A model generated the notes under the pieces. It was not told where the DNA came from and searched no databases. It saw only the letters and a list, made by a program, of their open reading frames with translations. Below, in pieces: positions 1 to 12,800 of a stretch of DNA of 64,000 bases. The stretch is from Alisma plantago-aquatica (taxonomy: Eukaryota > Streptophyta > Magnoliopsida > Alismatales > Alismataceae), in NCBI GenBank assembly GCA_963693085.1, contig OY856410.1, positions 562,715,406-562,779,405 of the forward strand. The letters are read 5' to 3'. Numbering within the stretch: position 1 is the first letter of the stretch; each line of letters begins with the position of its first letter. The position numbers and the translations under genes are program-made.

Positions 1-1289
1 TTAGGTAGCTACTAGGACATAAGTTGAAATCAAGGGTGCCTAGAAAGGGAGAGGGTGTGGGGGATGGCAAAATTTTCCTCTATGCCACTAGCTTGGTTTA
101 TGAGGACTCTCGGATCTATATGACATCAGCCTGGACTGAGCTGATACTGATTGTTCGAAATAAAATACCTTTAGGCAAATAACCTCAATGTTGAGTATCC
201 TTAGGAACCTAAAATGATGATTTGGTTAACCAAATGGAATCATCTTAAAATCCCATAAGTCCTCATATGAGTCTAAGATTTCCATGTTTAGGGGTAGTCT
301 ACCCTATAGTAGACTTAGAAGTTTGGTAATAGTGGTTAGTAAAACAATTAAGTGTTATATGTTATACATGGTTCACTTAGACTCACTCTTTTAACTCTAG
401 TTTAGTTTGACTTGGTAGGTCAACTCTTTTAGGGGGGGAGTAGTGGTAGCAGTAGTACTTTGATAGATTTTGTATTTGTTGATTTTGAGGATGAAATCCC
501 TTTTTAGGGGGATGGAGTCCCCAAATATAGAAAAATATAGCCACTTTGGAATTAGAAACCCTAACTCCATAGACAAGAGATTAGTGAGCTTATATGATAA
601 GTATTGAACAAACAAATTATAATTATAATTTAACTTGTTTGTTTATATACAAAGGAATATATAATAAGTCATTTAATAAATAGTTCATATGCTTGAACCC
701 CAACAAATACTTAGTACACATAATATGAGTAACTCACTAATTCTGAATAAAAATAATGTTGACCATGTCACCTTAATGATAAGATAAGTGCATAATATGT
801 AATGGTCATGCTGACCTAAACCCTAAGATGTAATCATCTAACCTTAATAATATATACATATATACATACATATCCTTAATGCCTTCATGATAAATTAGCG
901 ACGTTAGGTGTCATCATCGAATAATATAAATGGAATATAATCACTTAATCATAACTTGGTATATGAATCAATTCATTTATATGCAATGTGTTTCGCCTTA
1001 TTCACTAAAAATACATATAATGACTCAAATATGATAAAGAGTAATTGGATTTACATAGGCATGATTATTAATAATTCAAAATGCTTAATGTGATCTTAAA
1101 TGTATAATTTATAATATGAAGTGTGAATTGGAGAAAATGGTTAGTGATGACATTAATGTGAATATAAAAGGTGATATGACAAGGTGTAATATAGGTGTAA
1201 GAAATTAATGTGACATTATTTAGGCTTAATGTGATAGAGTGGATTTTACTTTAATTTTGAGGATTAAATTTCTTTTAAGGTGTGTAGAA
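1..1289 (+). repeat. LTR-retrotransposon interior relics
   Basis: No gene is visible. The stretch is AT-rich and carries two copies of the signature that precedes the polypurine tract in this window's LTR elements. One is near 482-516 (TTTTGAGGATGAAATCCC, then a G-rich run); the other is near 1,254-1,289 (TTTTGAGGATTAAATTTC, then TTTTAAGGTGTG). That signature is typical of the 3' interior of plant Ty3/gypsy-type elements. The short open frames here are unconvincing as genes. Confidence 0.5.
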
Positions 1290-1422
1290 TTTGATGGAGT
1301 GAACTTTTGTATATTTCAATATCTAATGACCTTTTTGAATTCATATGTTTGAGTTGTATGATGAATCCCAAACTTTTGGTGAAGATGGGAGGTCATATAA
1401 CTTTGGTATTACCTTTAGGCAT
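1290..1422 (+). repeat. Truncated LTR head (LARD-3)
   Basis: About 130 bp matching the first ~130 bp of the full LTR at 3,394. Both begin TGATGGAGTGAA and pass through AATGACCTTTTTGAATTCAT to TTGGTATTACCTTT. The match stops there, and sequence homologous to the start of the LARD-2 interior follows at once. This looks like a 5' LTR that lost about 3 kb, including the PBS. Confidence 0.6.
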
Positions 1423-3393
1423 ATGGCGCTCATTGTCTAGGGTAGATACACTAGTCTACACTCTGTTCTCACCCTTTTCACTAGTTTTCATGACACTATG
1501 CTCTCTACTATGTGTGGGACACTCATTTTATGGATTTGGTTTTTGGTTCCAATCGGATCAAACCTTGATATTTTTCTTTGATGCATGTTTTATCAGAGAA
1601 AAACTATATAATATTTTATTATATATGTAAATATTATAAAAATGTGTCCCCACACATGTACGAGTAGGAGGTGTTCATGCAACCTAAGTGAAAGTGAATG
1701 ACATTAGTCTAGAAGAGAGAGTAGTTCTAGATTAGATGTCTAGAGCCTCATTGGAATATGTGATAGTTGGAATAGATGAAATAAGTTTTGATGATATGAT
1801 GTAAGTCTTATATAGATGATATAAGATGGTTTATGTTGATCCATGTTGTCTTTAAGGATTAAGGTTCAGTTTTGAGGATTTGAGATATTATTTGATGATG
1901 AAAGTATGTATGTTTTTGTAAGATAAGATAAGATAAGTTAAGATAAGATGTGAATCGGCATGAGCCTCAATCTCTTTTACAAAGGAGGACCTCTAGTGTT
2001 AGGGCCAATTTTAGGGTTAGCTCCAGAGAGAGAGAGAGACCCACAAGGAGAAGATCAGAGAACCTAAACTCCAAGATATGAGAAATATGTGTTATGATAT
2101 GCCCTAAACTAGAATACTCCTGAGTGATTGAGTTGAGTCAGTATATGCATGATTCTTATAGTCTTGTTGAAACCTAGATGTCCTTGGGAGGGCCAAACCC
2201 TAGATATAGAGAGAGGTTGGTTATATATCTACATGTGCATATGAATGAGTACCTATCATCTGGATGAGGGAGAGAGAGTCCCAAGACCCTAGAGGAGGTA
2301 ACTATGTTGGTTTCTATGAATGCTCATGCTCGGGTTGGTGGTTCCCATGTAGGACTCTAGTAGTGTACATGTAAGAGAGAGATGAGATATATGATTTCAT
2401 GGATAGAGATCTATAAAGGGTATGACATAGCATGTTTTGGTTTGTGCTTATGTGGCTAGAGATTGTAAGGTTATCACTAGTGCCGATGAGGTAGACCTGT
2501 TAACCCTAGACTAAAGAGGGAAGATAAATTTTTTGATTATGTATGTGATACTCATAGATTTGAGTTAGCTCAGAGAGACTGAGCATGCCATAGCCCCATG
2601 ATATGGGTAAGGAGAACCTCAGTTGGACTAGATGGAGTTTTGATATATGTTTAACAAGCCACTCACATCAGTTTGTTTATCACAACAGTGATATAATAAA
2701 TGTGGTCTAATCTTGAGATATGATATATGGTTATGACATGATGGAAAAACCTAAAGATGGTTTAAGGATTCATGTGTATAGATGGTTAACCATATACATG
2801 AATAATGATGACATAATATGGTTGGTGAATCTAGTAATGAATTCACTAATAAAGTTTGTAACCTAATATGCAAGTGAAATTAGACCATATTAATGAAAAA
2901 TATTGAATGTGGTGTTAAAGTAAGTGCTTAATAAAGATGTTAAATATATTTTCAAAAGTGACACAACATAATGATGATGGCACACTAACATGGTCTATAT
3001 AAAAAAATTGTAATTGACACTTTCGTAACATGTATAAGTTAATGTTGGAATATTAATGCTTGGGTAAAATAAGGATGCAATCCCATAGTATGAAATATGT
3101 CATGCAATAACTAGAGCTTCTAAACCCTTGTCCTAATCATATGAGGTGATATTTCACCCTAGATGCTCTAGAAATCCTCATAGGAGTGGTACATATATGT
3201 TTTAGGGATCTTTCTTGTGGGAATGATATACCACTAATGTCTACCTACATGTACATGAAGAACTTCTGGTTTTTCCTTGGTGTACAAGTATGGCTTAATT
3301 TCGAGGACGAAATTCCTTTTAAGATGTATATGATGTGATATAGTGGATTTTGCTTTAGTTTTGAGGACGAAAATTCTTTTAAGGTGTGTAGAA
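1423..3393 (+). mobile_element. LARD-3 interior, non-coding
   Basis: Non-coding interior of a long-LTR retrotransposon on the plus strand. It is recognisably the reverse complement of the LARD-2 interior (29,536-31,486). Shared landmarks are a block ending in a TGTGGGACACTC motif, a run of ATATATTTTATTATATATGTAAATAT, and a segment with AAGGAGGACCTC followed by a GAGAGAGAG run and AGACCCACAAGGAG. A GATAA-type microsatellite lies at 1,921-1,948. The 3' end holds two close copies of GAGGACGAAA (near 3,303 and 3,364), the second leading through AAGGTGTGTAGAA to the LTR. No retroviral protein is encoded, so the element needed proteins in trans. Confidence 0.6.
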
Positions 3394-6300
3394 TGTGATG
3401 GAGTGAAATTTTATGCTTTCAATATGTAATGACCTTTTTGAATTCATATGTTTGAGTTATATAATGAAACCCAAGATTTTGATGAAATTGGGAGGTCATA
3501 TGACATTGGTATTACCTTTAATGTTGCTAGTTATCTGGCTCTTTAAGTGAGTTGTGAAATCGGTCATATGGTGGTTTTGACACCAAATTAGATAATGTAT
3601 ATTGAGTTACTATGAGCATATGGTCTGATTCTAAGGATATTCAGATGTCCCAACAAGAAGATATCTAGGTTTGAATATTGAGGATATCATAGCTAAACTC
3701 AAGATAATGGACCATAGTTTGTAATGATTAGATGGATTGTGATACTTATGTGTCACACAACTTGATTTCAAGAGAAGGATACACTCCTTTAGTCAAACGT
3801 GGGATGGCATGGTCCAACTTCCATGCCATGATTGTCGAATATGTGGGTTGTGAAGACAAACCAACCAAGTAGCTACCTTAGTTGATGTAAAAGTAGTGGT
3901 TTGACACATTTGTTGTGTCATTCAAGTACCCTATGAGAAAGGACGGTCTTCCCTTCCCCTTGCTCCTCCATTGCGGAGAGCAACATGAGCGTTAGATTAG
4001 ATATAGAGATGAATGAGCTAGAGGGTCGAATCTTTGTTGATTTGAACCTTCGTGGTTACATGAAGGTGGAGGTTCGTCATTAGGGTACAACGAGTACAAT
4101 CAAGTGATCCCCACCTCGCCTGGGGTCTTGCTTGCGGATGTATCTGGTGACAGTGCTCTAACTGGGACCTCCAAGGGAGGATTTAGAGGTAGTAAACTAT
4201 GCTGGCGGCACGGAGGTAGCACACATGAACTGTTATGTAATGTTCTCCATCCATGAGGCAGAGCAAAATGGTGTGTAGTGCTTGTAGGAGGAGGCACCTG
4301 TGGCGCTAGGATCACGCAGGCAGGCATCAGGGGCGGCAAATTAGAGAGATGGGTGACGTCGAGAAGGATAGAAAGCGAAGAACGGGTCATTCGAGACCTT
4401 TTTCATGAGATGGGTGCAATGACGAACATGTGGGCGTAGTGGTGAGATTGCACAAACCACAGAGGATAACCTCATCACAATGACAATGAGAAGGTGCGGG
4501 CGGAGCTCAAGAGGTCTTGCTGGAGACTTGAGTGGCCGGCAATGCACTAGATGATCAACCAAAGATCCAGGTAGTAGGTCATGTCCATGAGCTTGTGTCC
4601 GCCCACTCGCTGAAGGTGGATGAGGCGGCAGCGGTTGCAGCACATAGACATCATGTGAGGAGAAAGAACACAAGAATGCCAGAGAGCTGAAAGAGAGTGG
4701 CGACCAGGTCCAACAAATGTCATAACAGACTGGTTTATTTGCACAGACCACCCAACCTAGCCAGAGAAAGTATGTCAGCTCAGCATGGGCACAAGAGGAG
4801 TGAGCCACACCCTATAGGGGACACATGACAGTGGCCAATTGGCCAAGAGAGGTAAAAATACTAGAAAATGCTCAGATCTTCAATAATTCATAATAAATAG
4901 CCCGGTCATCAGAAAATTACAAACAAGATACAAAAATGTTTAGAAAAATGTGTAGAATCACATGGAACCCAAATATCTATCTTTTAATGAATAAATTATG
5001 TTGTTATCATACTAGATGTATTATACTCATTTGATATATAATAAATATCAAACAATGGCCTAAAATTATGATAATATGTTAGTAAATCCTTTTTGATGTC
5101 TATAACCCATATAAGGTCAGTGACAATGATGTTGATGCATGAAATCATATGAAATGCTTCATATAGCTATTTAGAGTTAGTAACCCTAGATAAAATACAA
5201 TAAATATTTTGACGACCAATAAATGATGAAAGTTACAGAATGCCCTAATATCAGTAATTGGAAGATAATATGTAACTATGAGATCACTAATGTGCATATA
5301 AATCATGTTACATGTATGAAACCCTAAAATAGTGAGAAAATCCTAACATGAATAATACATGTAACCAAGGGTTAATATGTACACATAATCATATGTAATC
5401 AAATAATTAGATTATGTATCCTAATCTGGAATATAAGACTGGTAACCTAATTCCAAGAAGATAAGATAAGTAATAATGATGGGAATATCAATAGACTAAG
5501 TGAAACCCTAATGAATCATATTAGGGTTAAGATAATGGGAATCTGATGATAGTATATAGTCTTGTCTTTATTAGTGTTTTACCAAGAGGATATAGTGACA
5601 AAAGGAATATGTGATGATTAGGTTTATCCTTCTTCAAGGCACGCCATTACCTTTTACTTGGCTTATTATACAATATGATTGTGTTATATGTGTATTCGAA
5701 TACTTGGCATATGGTATTGGATGAAATGATTGTTCTTGTATGATATGTTTCATGATTTTCCATACTTATTTCTATGAACACATGAAACATAATATATATG
5801 TTCCAATATATGAAAGCACTATATCTATTTGGTAAGCAAAGTGCTAGTGAGTGATCTATCTCTTTGGTAAGAAGATCACATGTACAATGATCTATCTCTT
5901 TGGTAAGAAGATCACAAGGCTTGAATGCATCTATCCCATTGGCAGGCAGAAGCATGGGCATATAATGGAAAATGTGCTTAGAATATGTGGTCTCTTTTGT
6001 TAATGAATATCTTTGTGAGAGTATATGATTTTTCTTATATTTGTTTATTACTGCCAAGTTCTAGTTTTATCTTATTGCCAAGCTTAGTAATGAGAGGTAT
6101 ATAAAAAGACACATAGGCATACTCAGTACAATATTTTGGAATATTGTGCTGATGTGTACCACATGTAATCTTTTGTTTAGGTTGTGGGTATATGCTTTTG
6201 AAGAACCAAGATAGTTGAGAGTTGTGTGGTGAGCAAGTGTACATGTGGACTTATTGTCTTAAGATCTTGTTGTTTAGTGGTAGTACATGTATATGTAAAA

Positions 6301-6550
6301 TTTTGTTGTTCAATATGTAAAATAAAATGTTGCAACAATGGATTATGTAATTATATGTTGAATAGTGAACATCTGTTGTGGTTTTTTAATTGTTCATATG
6401 CATGTGCTACTGTTGTTTCCTTCCGACTTCCTCTGATTTTCTTCTTCTTAGACTAGTGTTTGGTGTTTAAATTTGGATTCTCGCTGAGGTGATGTTTCAA
6501 TTTTGACGTCACACATCAGATTAAGTTTTAGAAAATCTGGGGATGTCACA
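3394..6550 (+). repeat. Full-length 3' LTR of LARD-3 (~3.16 kb)
   Basis: Begins TGTGATGGAGTG directly after the polypurine-like AAGGTGTGTAGAA and ends GGGGATGTCACA, matching the ends of the LARD-2 LTR (TGTGATAACCC ... GGGGACGTTACA on its own strand). The 3' part (about 5,330-6,550) is similar to the LTR fragments at 39,776-39,861 plus 50,318-51,383. A GC-richer block at about 3,900-4,860 breaks the AT-rich background, as in the other long LTRs here. Its open frames (for example 4,341-4,808, minus) look like composition effects. No target duplication could be checked because the 5' LTR is rearranged. Confidence 0.65.
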
Positions 6551-7065
6551 CTTAATAACTTATTAGATAATATTATCTATTGCTTACAAAATAATATGTG
6601 ATAATTCTATATGATGGTAACATGAGGATAATGGATATTAAATTCAAGTTGTTAAGGATTGTGACCTAATATATTAATAATATTGAGATTACTTAGTAAA
6701 CCCTAATTGTGTTCAAAAAATTTAAATAGTAAATAAGAAATTCATGTGATTTGTGCATAGTGTTGAGATACAATTCTTTTGACAACAATGTGAATATAAC
6801 ATGATGCAAGTAATAGACAAATAAAGATGATGTGAATTCATAATGGAAATAATGCTAGTAAGCTAATAATGTCTATTGTGTTATATTCAATTAAAGGTAA
6901 TATGAATAGTGGAAACCTTAGTAAAATTTGATTTATGTGTAGAGCATGTGAAGTACCATAGATTAGAGGTAACCACCAATTTGCTTAATGTTGGGATGTT
7001 ACGTATTCACCCTTCCCTCTTGTTGAGATCTTGGGTACGAAATCCTCTTTAAGGGTTGGAGTGAT
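6551..7065 (+). other. 3' interior tail of an LTR element with PPT
   Basis: AT-rich, gene-free sequence ending in GGGTACGAAATCCTCTTTAAGGGTTGGAGTGA shortly before an LTR start, the same signature seen before the LTRs at 3,394 and 46,294. The purine run AAGGGTTGGAG at about 7,052-7,062 is the likely plus-strand primer site. Confidence 0.5.
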
Positions 7066-9786
7066 GTAACATACTGAATCTTGGATTCAATTGTAATTGA
7101 ACCCATTTTCAAGATTTTATTTGCTTCGTATCCTTTTTGTCCTTTTTACCTAAATTTTCCTATATTTTCTATCCTCTTTATCCTCAATGTTGAAATTGAG
7201 CAACCATTAATGGTTTGATTATATTTACCCACATTCATTATAGTGAATGGGTTTTTGCACAAATATATCAAATAGTGTGTTAGCTAGAGTCTAATAATGC
7301 AAAATGACCATTAATGAGATAATGAATAGATTATACTAATTTAGAGTCTTTGAGGCTTTTTGGGATAAAAAATGAGTAATAATATGGGACTGAGTTAGTT
7401 AATGACATAATAACCCTTTTCCTTTTCTCTCTCCTCCAAAATGTTAATAAAACAATAAAAAGGAGAATAGGAGGTGAGACATGACTCTTGAATGATTTTA
7501 TAATATCCATCTCAAAATTCTATTTAAGGATTTGCTAAGAAATGTCTTTTTATTAATTCACCCTTTAAAATACATTAATATACACACTAATGATAGTAGT
7601 TAAGGGTCATAACTCATGTAAAATGAAAATATAAATGCATAGTGTTAATCTAGGCATTAATATTAGCCCATGGTCCAAATTTAAAGTCATTTGACCCATG
7701 TTTGACCTTCCAAATCGAATTTATAAGATTTGATTATTGTGTGACTAAGGTTTTTAATCCGATTTCATTAATGGGATATGTATCACTATAGCTCCATTAT
7801 TTTCTCACCTATCACATGTTACTTATATCACTCGCGCTCACTGTATGGTCTTTATTTGATCATCTAAAATCTAACTTGATCCAATGGTCAAAACATCATC
7901 CCCTACCCATGACATTTCACAGCTCAGAAGCATTTCACAGGCTTCCCTTCTCCGATTCTTAACTCCACCACCAGTGGACCTCTTTGCATATTCTCTTCAC
8001 CAATGAATATGTACTTCCCTCTCGAGTTGAATGGTGGTTTACTCACCCTCTCTCTCTCTCTTCAAATGTGTGAAACACTCAATCTAGGGTTGACTGGTCT
8101 CACAACCCTCGAGTTGCAGATGAAGGCCCGAGTTACCTTGCACCTGTAAAATAGATCTAAGACGACCCTCAGTCACCGCACAATTATCCTCCTCTTCCAA
8201 TTTCTCCTCATATGCCTTGAATATCCCTAACCTACTCATTCATCTTCTCCAATGACGGTGGTCTGATGTGCATAGCCATGACCATTCTAGTTCAATAAAA
8301 AATGTGATAAGCCTCCTTGACTCTCATCCTTCATATCTGCATCGTTAGTTTGTTTTCGGTAACCCCCAGTTGTTGTATCCTATAACTGCATTTCTAACCT
8401 TCACTGGCACTCGTCGCTAGGACTGCTGTGTGCTCCTCCACCCAAAAAAACACCTTCCTCGACTTCATCTTGATTCCACGAACACTTCAAGACCTTAGTT
8501 TTTGTTGCCATCATATTATTGTGGTAGTTTCTTCCAAAATTACAGTCCCCTATTTTCTCCCTCCCCTATAGAGCTTCTCGAGCTCCAGGGCATAAAATGA
8601 TATTCTTTTTGTCCCGTTGAGACCATCGAGTCTTGGAGATCTGGGATGTGGCATTATCATCAAGAAATCAAGTACATTCCCTTGGTTTGCGATTTGCGGA
8701 CTCTGAGTCATGCTGAGCTCTCTCCATGGATGTGAGTAGAAGAAGCCTGATCATACAATAACCGAGGTGTCCCCATCCCTTCAATTAGTCAATTAATCCA
8801 ACAAGGGTTGTGTAGGTATTTCAGCCTCATTTTGGTTTCCCAGTCGCGAGTAAATTACTGGGATTGAATGACACTCTCGTCCCCACAAAATTAATTGGTT
8901 TATTTACATCGCAAGGGCATTGGAGTCTTTTCACCATTCTGCATTAGTTGTGGTTGACTAGAGCCACATGAGCACAGACTCGCTGCCTGGATATGCATGA
9001 TTGGCCCAGGTCATTGTGGACCCGACCTCTGTGCCCTTTCTATTCACGACCTTCTGCCCACGTGGCATTTTTGAATAACATGATTGGTCATTTTTACAAA
9101 ATCGATAGTAAATCGATACCATATCCAAAAAATATAAATAAATACTCATTGGAAAGGATTTTTCACAAATTCAAATTTAAGGTTTTTAAATATTGATTTG
9201 CATCCCTATTTCAAGATTTGTCATATATACCATTTTAATTATATAAAAAGCCTCAAAATGTATAATTAATTCATTTTAACTCCAAATTTAATAAATAAAT
9301 ATGTTTACTTAATCAGGAGAATCCAAGTAATCGATTGGTCCAAGTTTGAGTCTTAAATCGATGGTTTTCATAGGAGGTCCAAAATTAGGCTTTCACACAT
9401 AATATGCTTTATAAACCCTAATCCATGTGTATAAAATTATATCTAGGACAAAAGTGATATTGGACACATTTAATTGATGAAAGGTCTTCTCTCGGAATCT
9501 CATGTGAGGTATGTGCATCCTAAACCCTAAGTTGGGCATATTTTTATCCAACCCTACTTTCCCAATGAGGCATGAGCCTACACACTAGTTTCTGCAATTC
9601 TTGTTTATTTCACTTCAATTATTCTAGGGTCTTGGACCCCACTTGCAAAGTTTTCAATTTCTTAAATCTACCATTAAATTATTCTAGCATGATGATGTAA
9701 ATGACTAATTAACTAATATAGTGTTCATGAGTACAAACCACCCATAGTTTGGACATGAGCCCTGGGGAATGTGACCACTCTCCCCA

Positions 9787-9862
<76 letters not shown>

Positions 9863-10510
9863 AGGTGTTTGGGAATGTGACCACTCTCCCTCACCTATTT
9901 GTTTTAGTTGAGGTTAGGTAGGTGCCTCATCCCTATATTATTTTAATGTAGTCAATAAAATCATGCACACAACTTTATTATTACTTGACTTGGCATAATT
10001 CTTATTTATTTACTTGCCTCATACTTTTGACCCGCTTCGAATAGTCATACTTTTATCATGCATACTTCAATATTAATATGTGAAGTTATGGCAAGTAATT
10101 TGTTTTATGTGCCTCATACTTTTGACAATTCCATAGCATAGTGAAATCATTAATCCATGTTTATATTTTGCTATACTTTACTTGTCTTTATTCCTTTAAT
10201 CGACACATACATTTTCCTCTCCTCTTGCTTGGTGGTCCCAACCACCCAGGTTTAGGATCAGAGTGCACAACTAGAGTATGGTGAACCAACCTAAGCTTAG
10301 GGGAAGGAGCTCATCCTTCCATCATGGGCTATTTGTTAAGTTATTTTAATTGGATACATATTGATGTGGTTGAGTTTTCCTCTACTTAGATCCCTTTATT
10401 TGTATAAAGCATGTACACCCTTATTGGAAAAAATTTGATGTACTCTTTGTGAAATTGAATATATTCAAAGTTTTAACTTCTACTGCTATTCATTGGATTT
10501 GGTTTACCAT
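7066..10510 (+). repeat. Old LTR related to LARD-1, 3'-truncated
   Basis: Starts TGTAACATACTGAATC (LARD-1 LTR: TGTAACATACTCAAATC). Downstream landmarks occur in the same order as in LARD-1: GGTATGTGCATCCT and CAATGAGGCAT near 9,510-9,570, GGACCCCACTTGC near 9,634, CACCCAGGTTTAGG near 10,242, and CTGCTATTCATT near 10,483. It lacks the last ~130 bp and ends against the LINE relic. Divergence is clearly higher than between the two LARD-1 LTRs, so this is an older insertion. A GC-richer, pyrimidine-rich block lies at about 7,900-8,950. No gene is recognisable; the frames at 8,958-9,196 are not supported. Confidence 0.6.
9788..9859. repeat. (TA)n microsatellite
   Basis: About 72 bp of TA dinucleotides with one interruption near 9,828. 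It is flanked by a short direct repeat (GGGAATGTGACCACTCTCCC before, near 9,764, and again after, near 9,872), as if the array expanded inside a small duplication. Confidence 0.95.
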
Positions 10511-10514
10511 TTCA

Positions 10515-11800
10515 GAGAGGTGGTCTCACTTTGTTATATACCCCTAATAACATAATGTGAAATAGCTTGACTAAATCTTTCCACACATAGGACAAAGAGG
10601 TAGGGTCTCAATGGATAATCATGACGTACTCCCTATGTTGGTTTAAAAGGTCAGAGGTGACTTCCTTCCTATAGAATGGAGGTTTGTTTGGTAGAGATGA
10701 TTTGCATAATTTGAGTAACTAGCTGGCTTGGCAGACCAGTCTTGAGTAGAGTATCATAAATGAATGGCCATTGCATCCTGTAGAAAGCCTTTGATAGGTC
10801 AATTTTGATGCTAACCCACTTTTTCCTTGATGTCTTATTCTTCATTGAATGGATAACCTCTTGAACTAGTAGACTATTATCACAAAATGTAATGGGATGG
10901 GATGAAACTTAACTGGTTCATGGAGATCTAGTTATTGAACATAAGCTTAATTCTATCAACTATGATCTTACACAAAAGTTTGAAGCAACAATTATTCAGT
11001 GAGATTGGTCGTATATTGCTATAATGATGAGGTTGATAAATAGTAGGAATTAACGCCATCTGGGAGTCTCTCATATGATCAGGGATGTTGCCACTCAAAA
11101 AGATTTCTCTCATTGTGCTAGTGACTGATTGTCCAACCTAGTGCTAGTTTGTTTGAATGAATTTGTTATGCACTCCATGTCGCCCTGGTGCTTTTGGAAG
11201 TGCCATGTGGAAAGCAACTTGCCAGACTTCTTATTTGTTAGGTGTACTTTTAATCTGCTGCCCATGGCTAATGCTTGGAAAGTCTCCAATGTAGGTCCTA
11301 ATGTGTTGCATTGGTTATGTGGGATTGATCGGGGTAGTAAGAAGGCTTTTGAAATATGTTCAGACATGATCCTTTAGTGTTTTTGTAGAGGTGATCCACT
11401 CGTCATCTGTATTCAAAAGCTTGGAAGTTTTTTTGTGATGCCTCCTTGCTTTCACATAGGAATGGAAGAACTCATTATTTCCATCCCCATGTTTTAGCCA
11501 ATTGATATTGGAATTTTGTCTCTAGCCAGCCTCCTCCAATTTCAGTATGGATTCATGTTGTTCTTGTAGTTTAAGTGAGGTAATATCATTCAAAAAATTT
11601 AATGGAGAGGTGGTATGTACCTAGAAATAATTCATACATTTGAGAATGATGTTCTTCTATCTATGATATTGTTGCAGGCATGTAGTCTCCCATACAGTGG
11701 CCACATTCTTGAAATTGGTAAATGCTTCATGAAAGGGAAGATATACATTCCACACAGGCAGGACATATGTCTTGAAGGATAGGATCAACCTCCAGCTGAG
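10515..11800 (-). pseudogene. L1-type LINE reverse transcriptase relic
   Basis: Minus-strand non-LTR reverse transcriptase, broken by stops and frameshifts. Reading from high to low coordinates, fragments fall in the expected order: the linker before RT with INWLKHGDGNNEFFHSYV (about 11,460-11,515); IPDHMRDSQMALIP and IRPISLNNCCFKLLCKII (about 10,945-11,090); DLSKAFYRMQWPF (about 10,770-10,810); and GVRHDYPLRPYLFVLCVE (about 10,565-10,620). These correspond to the conserved RT blocks before the catalytic YADD box. The relic stops before that box, so the 3' end of the element is missing. Upstream fragments to about 11,800 probably come from the region between endonuclease and RT. It is dead. 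Confidence 0.8.
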
Positions 11801-12800
11801 CCTGGTGTGCAACTAGTTTTAGTGCTGAGCCATGACTAGCATTTCAGATATTAGAATTGGCTTGTGATCTTTTGTGGATATGCAACGGTTCAGTGATGGT
11901 AGTATTGTTTGAGTGTCAAGTTTATTGGAAATTGCATTGGATGAATTGAAGATGAACTAGGGCATGAACTAACTGGTTCACTTAGTGAACTAATTGGTTC
12001 AAGGTCGCCATATGACCAGTTCATGAGATGAACAACCCATTTCATGAATCAATTCAATTACATCAAGGATTAGTGTTCACGCCATGTTGTAAATTAATTG
12101 AATTAGAATTTCCAATACAATTGCGATTGTGAAACATGACGAAATGGCCAATTCAAAGATTGAACCGATCAACTCACCGCCAACGGATCAATTTACCTAT
12201 GAACCAACCATTTCTCCTCTAGTGGGTTGCAAAAATTTGTGAAATTCTAGTCCCTTCCACTCCTACCCAGAATGGGAACCCTGACCCTAGCCTCCTATAA
12301 ATAGAGAGGTACTAGGGGCTTCCTAGAGACACAATTCAATTGCCTTTGACAATTGTTGTCTTCTCTGGTAGTGGTAACCGAGATAACTCGAGCAAGTACT
12401 ACCCAAAAAGGGAGGGATAGCAAGGGAGAACAATTATGGGAGAGCAGGTTAGTGCTAGTACACCAATGTGGAGGGACAACTCATTCTTTTGAAATGATAA
12501 GAGTTATAGGTGGTATGTGTGAACTACTATAGAGGCAGGAAGCTTTTCCCTCTAGGAGGCCAACCTCAAGTTGTTGTCCATGGTGATCAACCAGGAGCTA
12601 CTACAAACATTGTTCGAGTGTAACTTGAAGAAAGGCGCGCAAGATGATGAGGAGATTGTCATTACACTTGATCCAAGACCAGGTATATCCTTAAAACCAT
12701 CTTTTTCATTATATTGGTGTTGACGTGATCTATTATTATAAGGGGAATATGGGAGTTAATTATTTTTCCGCTTCCTATTCTATAGCCATATTTCCCTACA
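11801..12800 (+). repeat. Copia-1 5' LTR, left-truncated
   Basis: Ends ATTTCCCTACA at 12,800 just before a PBS-like TGGTAT. The sequence is similar, reverse-complemented, to part of the Copia-2 LTR (GAGTGTCAAG...ATTGGAA near 11,910 matches the region near 38,600). The left boundary is lost against the LINE relic. It contains repeated CTGGTTCA / TGGTTCAAGG-like words around 11,960-12,010. No gene. Confidence 0.55.
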
